Assembly: GCA_910589095.1 (NCBI GenBank)
Contig: CAJUSN010000152.1
Span: 1 to 5,441, forward strand
DNA from: an uncultured Muribaculaceae bacterium
Lineage (GTDB): Bacteria; Bacteroidota; Bacteroidia; Bacteroidales; Muribaculaceae
DNA length: 5,441 nucleotides
Direction: 5' to 3'
Shown here: positions 1 through 4,224 of the stretch, in pieces
Layout: every line of letters begins with the position of its first letter
Position numbering within the stretch: the stretch's first letter is position 1
Notes under the pieces: generated by a model
The model's database searches: none
Told to the model about the DNA's origin: nothing
The model's input: the letters and a program-made list of their open reading frames with translations, nothing else
Program-made: the position numbers and the translations under genes

Positions 1-30
1 GTAAAGCCCTCTATGCGGAAAAGACGTTAA

Positions 31-240
31 TTATTCGTTGTTCAATTTATCTAATTTTCGACATAACCAACGCCATAAAATATAATATACAACGAATAAA
101 ATACCTACTAAAATACCTAATGATAACGGAGAGGTCATATTATGAAGCCGGAGATATTGATTTATCAATGCGATTGTTGCTCCAAATAAAGCGACAATGG
201 TTAAAAATAGACAAAATATTTTTATTATTTGTGCTTTCAT
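31..240 (-). CDS. Small two-helix membrane protein, last gene of four-gene operon
   Basis: This 69-residue protein is not one I recognise. It has two hydrophobic stretches long enough to cross the membrane, about residues 5-26 and 39-60, separated by a short polar loop (NQYLRLHNMTSP). The tail is basic and polar (RKLDKLNNE), so a hairpin in the inner membrane is likely. I chose the ATG at 240, which gives a charged start MKAQIIKIF. An in-frame TTG at 258 would add six residues and overlap the previous stop, but it is a weaker start. The upstream gene ends 14 nt before, so the two are probably co-translated. The neighbour has nearly the same size and topology, and the pair may act together, for example as a two-component membrane partner or immunity-like protein. 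That role is a guess. The sequence is AT-rich like the rest of 1-1590. Confidence 0.6.
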   Translation of the reverse strand: MKAQIIKIFCLFLTIVALFGATIALINQYLRLHNMTSPLSLGILVGILFVVYYILWRWLCRKLDKLNNE

Positions 241-254
241 TAGAATAAAGTAGC

Positions 255-473
255 TCAATTAGAACCAAATTTAATGCCATTCTTTATACGGCGGCGATAA
301 ATCATAAAGTTATCGAAGCACAGGTATGTAAGTAGTATTATACTTGCCAATTCAAACCACGCCATTCCTGATTTGGGTTCAATTAAGACACCCCAAATTC
401 TCGCAATTATGCAAATTATTCCGATAACTAATAGGGTTGCGGAGATATTACGTTTTACTTGATTGCTTACCAT
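255..473 (-). CDS. Small two-helix membrane protein, third gene of operon
   Basis: This 72-residue protein is not one I recognise. After a basic N-terminus (residues 1-9, with K7 and R8) there is a hydrophobic segment at about 12-31 and a second at about 38-59. They are followed by a strongly basic tail (RRRIKNGIK), which by the positive-inside rule places both ends in the cytoplasm. The ATG at 473 lies only 3 nt after the stop of the broken GNAT gene, and the next gene follows closely, so this is an operon member. Its position is odd: it begins where the C-terminal strand of a normal GNAT enzyme would be encoded. It may therefore have arrived in the same rearrangement that damaged that gene. 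No function can be assigned from the sequence. Confidence 0.6.
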   Translation of the reverse strand: MVSNQVKRNISATLLVIGIICIIARIWGVLIEPKSGMAWFELASIILLTYLCFDNFMIYRRRIKNGIKFGSN

Positions 474-476
474 AGT

Positions 477-617
477 TTAATTATCTTTTTCGGATAAAAA
501 CATAAAACCGCATTTTTCGTAGAATGGAACAGCAGCGGCATAGGCATCGCCGCAATCAAACGACTTTATTTCCGTATCGGCTTCAATTTGCCGGAATGTG
601 AAATTGCTAAAATCCAT
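477..617 (-). pseudogene. GNAT acetyltransferase remnant with internal deletion
   Basis: This 46-codon frame reads as the two ends of a Bacteroidales GNAT-family N-acetyltransferase joined in frame. Residues 1-24 (MDFSNFTFRQIEADTEIKSF then DCGD) match the family's N-terminus. Residues 25-42 (AYAAAVPFYEKCGFMFLS) match the late GNAT segment with the A..FYEK.GF signature. The core of roughly 110 residues between them, including the acetyl-CoA-binding motif A (Q/RxxGxG/A), is absent. The last strand (usually ending TRLMYFDL) is also missing, because a stop follows SEKDN. The join falls at GATGCC (543-548), which could encode both the DA of a normal FDCGDA and the DA of a normal DAYAAA. That suggests deletion between short direct repeats. 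The gene starts 1 nt after the stop of the 52-residue partner. It cannot be an active enzyme, although a short peptide could still be made. Family assignment is from remembered consensus, not a search. Confidence 0.75.
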
Positions 618-618
618 A

Positions 619-777
619 TTACATTTGGAATGTGCTTATAGCCTTAAAGGCTTCATAAGCCTTGCGAGCCGCATCTTTTTCGGATTGGCTGACAGGAGCG
701 GGATTTGCTGTTTTTTCGGCAAATCTTACCGCATCTTTCCCTTTCAGTACAGGGGTTTCTTTGATGGGTCTTGCCAT
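619..777 (-). CDS. 52-residue MARPIKETP-type partner protein of GNAT enzyme
   Basis: This is a short, mostly polar, charged protein that begins MARPIKETPVLKGKDAVRF and then carries a helix-prone segment with many Lys, Glu and Ala (about 29-47). Proteins opening this way are common in Bacteroidota directly upstream of small toxin-like or GNAT genes. By that context it is a candidate antitoxin or regulatory partner; a biochemical role is not established as far as I know. Its stop is separated by one base from the start of the GNAT remnant, which indicates translational coupling. It is the first gene of the operon, 31 nt downstream of a TACCTTTG promoter box, with a purine-rich AAGAAGA about 10 nt before the ATG. 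It looks intact although its downstream enzyme is destroyed. Confidence 0.72.
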   Translation of the reverse strand: MARPIKETPVLKGKDAVRFAEKTANPAPVSQSEKDAARKAYEAFKAISTFQM

Positions 778-794
778 AGTTGTGTCTTCTTTTT

Positions 795-864
795 ACTTTA
801 TATATTACAAAGGTACAACAAATTTCTGTATAATAAGGATTAACCTACAAAAAATAACACATTT
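795..864 (-). repeat. Promoter-bearing direct repeat, copy A
   Basis: These 70 nt align with 1525-1597 in the same orientation. In the first 60 nt (795-854) I count five mismatches. The rest aligns with a small indel up to a shared AAATGT (minus strand). Conserved blocks include GGTTAATCCTTATTA, TTTGTTGTACCTTTGTAA and a T-run ending TTTTTTG. The repeat sits directly ahead of the four-gene operon and supplies its promoter. Besides being a promoter, it could be an operator for a shared regulator or a site of homologous recombination. Confidence 0.8.
808..815 (-). promoter_or_regulatory. Bacteroidota promoter -7 box for the four-gene operon
   Basis: The minus strand reads TACCTTTG, a perfect match to the Bacteroidota primary-sigma -7 consensus TAnnTTTG. 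It lies 30 nt upstream of the ATG at 777, which leaves a leader of about 20-25 nt. The usual -33 TTTG is not present at 19-21 nt; only a T-rich CCTTATTA is there. The box lies inside the repeated sequence at 795-864. Confidence 0.6.
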
Positions 865-883
865 TAGAGCTGTAAGTTGCAAT

Positions 884-925
884 AAAAAAGGGCTTTTAAC
901 GTACTGCCAAAGTGCGGTAAAGCCC
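884..925 (-). terminator. Rho-independent terminator after the secreted-protein gene
   Basis: Bases 890-896 (GGGCTTT) pair with 919-925 (AAAGCCC). After a small internal loop, 900-905 pairs with 911-916 with one G-T wobble, closing on a five-base loop. Read on the minus strand, the hairpin is followed at once by six T residues (889-884). It begins 26 nt past the stop codon at 952 and separates this unit from the operon at 31-777. Confidence 0.8.
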
Positions 926-951
926 GGCGTGGAAGAAATATGCAAGGCGCC

Positions 952-1512
952 TCATTTTTCTTGCCAATTTCGATATGAATGTGTCTCTTTGAATTTTGTG
1001 ATTATTTTAACAATTTCAAGCCACACTTCCGAATTATAATCTGCTGTAATCCAATATCCTCTTGATTTCTTATTATAAAAATCTTGTACCGATATAAACC
1101 CTGTTTCATTTAGAGAGCAACCTTTGGCTTTTTTTACTGAAATTTCAAAGGCATCTGTATTATTATCCGGATAATGATTTATAAATTGAAATACCCAACG
1201 GTACTCAAGAATTGACAGGTCTTGATCTTCAAAAGGTTCAGTGACTGATGCACATGTAACATACCCATTTGTAGGATCTGTATAAGTCAAGAAAACCTTA
1301 TTTGATGGATTATCTAATGTATATGCCTCTACCTTAAGGCTTTTACCGCATTTAATTCCATTAGAAATTTCATCAATTGAAATTGTAGCTTTTGCATCTT
1401 TGGTAATTGCACCTTTCTCATGAAATGTGCAATCGAACGTATATGATGTTTGAGTATGCGCTATAAAAGCAACCATCATTATTGATAGAATTATTACGAA
1501 TCGATATCCCAT
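952..1512 (-). CDS. Secreted protein of unknown function with four cysteines
   Basis: This 186-residue protein begins with a Sec signal peptide: a short N-region (MGYR), a hydrophobic core at about residues 5-18 (FVIILSIMMVAFIA), and a likely cleavage near HTQ at 19-21. No lipobox cysteine is present, so it should be released to the periplasm or beyond rather than lipidated. The mature part has four cysteines (TFDC, IKCGK, VTCAS, KGCSL), enough for two disulfides, and alternating short polar and hydrophobic segments that suggest a beta-rich fold. I do not recognise the family. It stands alone as a transcription unit, with the promoter box at 1538-1545 and the terminator at 884-925, inside one unit of a 730-nt repeat structure. 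It may be cargo of a cassette. The ATG at 1512 is supported by the signal peptide and the short leader. Confidence 0.78.
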   Translation of the reverse strand: MGYRFVIILSIMMVAFIAHTQTSYTFDCTFHEKGAITKDAKATISIDEISNGIKCGKSLKVEAYTLDNPSNKVFLTYTDPTNGYVTCASVTEPFEDQDLSILEYRWVFQFINHYPDNNTDAFEISVKKAKGCSLNETGFISVQDFYNKKSRGYWITADYNSEVWLEIVKIITKFKETHSYRNWQEK

Positions 1513-1524
1513 ATTTAACTATTA

Positions 1525-1597
1525 ACTTTATGTTTTACAAAGGTACAACAAATTCCTGAATAATAAGGATTAACCGACAAAAAAATATAATACATTT
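1525..1597 (-). repeat. Promoter-bearing direct repeat, copy B
   Basis: This is the second copy of the element at 795-864, with the same orientation and the same position relative to a gene. It carries the promoter of the 186-residue secreted protein. Its distal end at 1597 falls exactly at the foot of the hairpin that closes the phage remnant, so the change from GC-rich phage sequence to AT-rich cargo is sharp there. Relative to copy A it has a slightly longer T-run region (two extra bases). Confidence 0.8.
1538..1545 (-). promoter_or_regulatory. Bacteroidota promoter -7 box for the secreted-protein gene
   Basis: The minus strand reads TACCTTTG, matching TAnnTTTG, 25 nt upstream of the ATG at 1512. 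The predicted leader is about 20 nt and A/T-rich with no Shine-Dalgarno site, as is normal for this phylum. The sequence around it is almost identical to that at 808-815, so both units are probably expressed under the same conditions. Confidence 0.6.
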
Positions 1598-1631
1598 CCG
1601 GCTACGGGTATGCTCAAAAGAAGTAGCCGGA
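1597..1631 (-). terminator. Stem-loop overlapping the phage-remnant stop codon
   Basis: CCGGCTAC (1598-1605) pairs perfectly with GTAGCCGG (1623-1630), extended by one pair at 1597/1631, around a 17-nt loop that contains the TGA stop at 1614-1616. On the minus strand a run of seven T residues (1585-1579) follows about 12 nt further on. The distance is longer than in a typical intrinsic terminator, so the T-run may belong to repeat copy B instead. Confidence 0.4.
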
Positions 1632-2150
1632 GGCTTCTTTGCGGTTGCGTAACGTCGGGGGCGTGAACAATCGGGCGGTGTCGGAGCTGTGCCATTCGGG
1701 AAAGTCGGAGGGGCGGTGGCGTATGATGTTGACTATATCGGCGAGGCGTCGGCTGTTGAACGAGCCTTTTTGCAGGTAGGCGATGAGCTGCGCCTTGATT
1801 TGGCGGACTACATCGTGGCGGACGGGTGGCAGATCTCCGCGCAGGTTCTCTGCCCGGAGCGCTGACATCAGTTCGGGCGACAACCATTCCTCGGCCAACG
1901 ATGCCTCCAGGTCTATGATTTGGGGGCGGAGTTCGAGGTATCGCTCCCAGTTAAGGGATTGGGAATTGGAAACAGGGCATTGGTTTACAATTTCCAAAGT
2001 CGGGAAGAGGGTTGCGCCGAAAAATGCGGCTTGGTCGGAGTTGAGCCACCGGCTCGCGCCCGGCAGCTCGGGCAAGAGCGCGGCGATGCAGTCGTCGCGG
2101 TGGGTCAGCATCGAGCCGACAAGTCGGTCGACACGCATCTTCGAAGCGGC
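1614..2150 (-). pseudogene. C-terminal part of a probable phage structural protein, fused to portal remnant
   Basis: After the portal-like sequence ends at about VHSNLV (codon at 2151-2153), the same frame runs for another ~178 codons of different character. Visible features are WERYLELRPQIIDLEASLAE, a helical stretch ending in LRGDLPP, RQIKAQLIAYLQKG, and a C-terminus NRKEASGYFF. I cannot name it with confidence. From its place after a portal gene it could be the small virion or head-completion-type protein (perhaps DUF6712-like) that follows the portal in such prophages. The in-frame join to the portal implies deletion of the portal's C-terminal half and the start of this gene. An internal ATG at 2136-2138 could start a separate 174-residue protein, so partial function is not excluded. 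Codons are GC-rich at the third position, unlike the AT-rich genes to the left. Confidence 0.5.
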
Positions 2151-3241
2151 GACGAGGTTTGAGTGGACGCGCATAGTGAAGCATATCATATTGATAGCCT
2201 CCTGTATGTCGGTTTCCCAATTGCCGCCCTCTTTGGTGGCGTCGATTTTGTTTATCACAACGTCGTGCTGTTCCTTGCCGTCGGGAGTGATGTAGAACGT
2301 GGAAAACACGCTTTGCCGGAGTTTTCCGCGCCGGTGAGAAAATCAAGTATTGATTGTTTCTCACGGACGATGCGCTCCTGTTGCTTGCGACGGTCGGTGA
2401 TGCCCTCGGCACGGAAAATCGACTCCCAATATTTGGAGGAGATTTCGATTTGGTATTTTATGGGTGCGTGGTTTTTGAGCTTCGCTTCCTTTGCTATGCC
2501 GATGAGCTGCTTGATGTTGTACCATTTGCCCCGGAACAGCGAGGCATAGTAAGGTATGGGGTAATAGGTGGAGTCAACCGTTGGAATACGGCTCACGATA
2601 GCGAATTTTCGGTTGCGCGTCCGCTTGGCGAGTTTGTTTTGAAGATCTCGCCACGGCGCGGAGTGGTCGAGCAGGTCTATGACCTCGATTTCGGAGGGCG
2701 ATGCGACGCACTTACGCCAGTTGGCGTAAAGGACGGAGGGGATTTTGACGACGGTGTCGGCAGGGGCGAAGCGGCAGTAACAGGCTTCCTTACGCAAGAG
2801 GCGCACAATCTTTGTGCCGTCCTCGTTGAGAATAAGCACGCTGACGGCGAAGCCAAAGTGCTTGAAGTCCTGACTGACGCCGAGAAAGTATGCGGCGAGG
2901 TCGTTGTCTAAATAGAAGTCTTCGACTTCTTGTTTAGTGGTGGGTGATGAGAGAGAAGTGTCGTAGCGCAGCCCTGCGCCATAGCAGACCTCGGCGTTGA
3001 AGCAGTGGCAGGTAGCGCGGATTTCGTCTTTCTCTATGAGGTCGAGAATATCGAAAGGCATTTGGTTGTCGCCACCCCACGGGATATGTGAGAGCTTATC
3101 GTCTATGAGCGTCGGCACTATGTCGGTGTCCTCCCGGAACACCGACTGCGAATTGACGGTAAAGGCAGCACGGGCTTCAAGACCTGGCTGCTGCTCCATG
3201 GAGCTGAAATTTAGGTCGTCGGGATAAAAAGAAAAGTCCAT
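2151..3241 (-). pseudogene. Phage portal protein, frameshifted and truncated
   Basis: The frame starts at ATG 3241 and encodes 310 residues that fit the portal protein of Bacteroides-type prophages. Landmarks are HIPWGGDNQMPFDILDLIE (52-70), FNAEVCYGAGL (81-91), QDFKHFGFAVSVLILNEDG (124-142), RKEACYCRF (150-158), IPYYASLFRGKWYNIKQLIG (229-248) and FLTGAENSGK (301-310). Portals form the dodecameric DNA channel at the capsid vertex. At 2310-2312 the frame shifts: after K310 the coding sense continues in another frame as VFSTFYITPDGKEQHD, ending near MRVHSNLV at about 2151. Loss of one base, or gain of two, explains this. Left in its own frame the first segment stops after 18 nonsense residues, at 328. 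Even with repair it would be only ~360 residues, short for this family. No terminase gene lies upstream. It is a prophage relic. Confidence 0.72.
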
Positions 3242-3260
3242 AACATTGAGGTTGGTTGCT

Positions 3261-3268
3261 CAAAGTTA
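3261..3268 (-). promoter_or_regulatory. Promoter -7 box ahead of portal remnant
   Basis: The minus strand reads TAACTTTG, 19 nt before the ATG at 3241. A TTTT (in GTCTTTTCG) lies 20 nt upstream of it, a one-mismatch version of the -33 TTTG at the expected spacing, making this the best-spaced promoter in the window. A late phage gene in the middle of a morphogenesis operon would not normally need its own promoter, so the match may be fortuitous. Confidence 0.4.
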
Positions 3269-3300
3269 TGGACGATATGATAGGTGCGAAAAGACGCGGC

Positions 3301-3813
3301 TTACTTTTTGCCCTTTAAGTATGTATCAGCCTTCCGTCTTTGTAAAGGATTGGTTTCTCCTTCAAAGTAGTCACATTGATTATCAAGCTGGAAAATTTCA
3401 CCTTCGGGAATTGTTATCAGTTTATTTGAGTCCGGGTAAATACAAACGTCGTGTCCAATATATGAGCGCATATCGAGGTAAACACAAGGTTCTGCGCCAC
3501 AATTAAAAAGTTGATGTGCGCCACACTCTCCGGCTTCAAAGAACAGTATATCCCCGACTGACACTTTTGACAAGCCATCACAGGTTCGTAATTCAGCCGT
3601 ACCAGAAATTATATAGAATAGTTCATCGGCATATCTATGATAATGATACGGTGCGTTGAACTCTCCCGGCATGAGTTTGCGAACATCAAAATTAAGATAT
3701 TGAGGATTTACACCCTTATTGGTTCGGAGTGTATCAGTCAGCAATCGAAACCCATCAATTTTGTTGAGGTTCGGTTGAAAATTAGACTCGGCGGTATGAA
3801 TTATTGTAGCCAT
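3301..3813 (-). CDS. Single-domain cupin protein
   Basis: This 170-residue protein has a cupin beta-barrel (cupin_2-like) in its middle. Motif 1 is clear: H57-x-H59-x4-E64-x6-G71 within YHYHRYADELFYIISG, giving three metal ligands. Motif 2 runs from G87 (GDILFF) to the fourth ligand H100 and N104 (GAHQLFN). Such small cupins bind Fe, Mn, Ni or Zn and include dioxygenases, isomerases and sugar- or sensor-binding proteins, so the substrate cannot be read from the sequence. The segment after the barrel (YLDMRSYIGHDVCIYPDSNK) and a basic tail look intact, and there is no signal peptide, so it is cytoplasmic. It is monocistronic: a promoter box lies at 3833-3840, and the next gene's start is 59 nt past its stop. 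Base composition is intermediate between the AT-rich left and GC-rich phage part. Confidence 0.85.
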   Translation of the reverse strand: MATIIHTAESNFQPNLNKIDGFRLLTDTLRTNKGVNPQYLNFDVRKLMPGEFNAPYHYHRYADELFYIISGTAELRTCDGLSKVSVGDILFFEAGECGAHQLFNCGAEPCVYLDMRSYIGHDVCIYPDSNKLITIPEGEIFQLDNQCDYFEGETNPLQRRKADTYLKGKK

Positions 3814-3832
3814 AAACTCGGAAATATTTGTG

Positions 3833-3840
3833 CAAAGTTA
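3833..3840 (-). promoter_or_regulatory. Bacteroidota promoter -7 box for the cupin gene
   Basis: The minus strand reads TAACTTTGCAC, matching TAnnTTTG, 19 nt before the ATG at 3813, so the leader would be only about 13 nt. Upstream there is a TTTC at a 23-nt spacing, a weak -33 element. The preceding open frame stops at 3859, just before the box. Confidence 0.5.
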
Positions 3841-3841
3841 C

Positions 3842-4224
3842 CCATTTTCGGCGAACTATCACAGAAATACCTTCAATCCGTTAATGCGGAAGATGCAGCA
3901 GTCGCGGAGGCGGCGGCACTCGCCGGAGGAAAGGTTTTTGACGTTTCGCCAACCTTCGTAAAAGGGATATCGCAGGGGGGATGACGTTGAGGTGGGGATT
4001 GGGCTGTCACTTTGCCATACGGAGCTGTTGACGGTGGTGCGACTGTTTAGTAATGTGAGAGCAGAGGAGATATGAGCGGATCCATTGCGCGAAGTGTGGG
4101 CATTGAGGTATAAGGCTATGAGTATGCAGATTGGAAGTGCCCCCTGATAGTTTGACAAATAACTTTCAGGGGGCACTTAGATTTAATTAAATTTCAGACT
4201 GTTTATAATAACTTCATTGAATCG
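3842..4224 (-). other. Stretch without a convincing gene; possible gene remnant ending at 3859
   Basis: Between the cupin promoter and the alpha-2-macroglobulin stop I see no gene I can name. On the minus strand a frame stays open from about 4176 to a TGA at 3859. Its last ~35 codons (YPFYEGWRNVKNLSSGECRR onwards to NGLKVFL) use C/G-rich third positions, as real host genes here do. Its upstream part starts inside a stem-loop and is rich in Ser, Thr and Asn, unlike a normal protein N-terminus. It may be the 3' end of a degraded gene, or chance. The rest is the stem-loop at 4135-4178 and an AT-rich 46-nt spacer. Confidence 0.25.
4135..4178. repeat. Strong 18-bp inverted repeat (stem-loop) after the alpha-2-macroglobulin gene
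   Basis: AAGTGCCCCCTGA (4135-4147) pairs perfectly with 4166-4178. After one T-T mismatch, four more pairs (4149-4152 with 4161-4164) close an eight-base loop TTGACAAT-like in composition (4153-4160). It starts 46 nt past the stop at 4225. There is no T-run after it on the minus strand, so it is not a classic intrinsic terminator. It could be an RNA 3'-end stabiliser, a terminator helped by other factors, or the end of a lost insertion sequence. Confidence 0.7.

Noticed and set aside
241..258. TTG at 258 as start of the last operon gene
   Set aside because: It adds only six residues, overlaps the previous stop, and the ATG at 240 gives a better N-terminus. It cannot be fully excluded.
833..850. 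Integron attC-type or recombinase core site in the repeat (GGTTAATCC)
   Set aside because: The core does not fit the integron GTTRRRY consensus and there is no paired imperfect palindrome of attC form. No integrase gene is in the window.
598..1039. Plus-strand frames across the operon start and the terminator
   Set aside because: They run through the promoter repeat and the terminator hairpin, and they oppose two short genes with recognisable sequence.
1570..1887. Arg/Pro-rich minus-strand frame overlapping the end of the phage remnant
   Set aside because: It is another reading frame of the same phage sequence. The low-complexity Arg, Pro and His content is typical of a shadow frame, and it runs into the promoter repeat.
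1783..2295. Long plus-strand open frames opposite the phage remnant (also 2354-2911, 2163-2549 and 1920-2162)
   Set aside because: They lie antisense to a strand with clear portal-protein sequence, have no promoter or leader, and their translations show only composition effects of the GC-rich opposite strand.
1614..2309. Independent gene starting at GTG 2309
   Set aside because: The GTG is simply the first valine codon after the portal frameshift, and the residues that follow continue the portal sequence.
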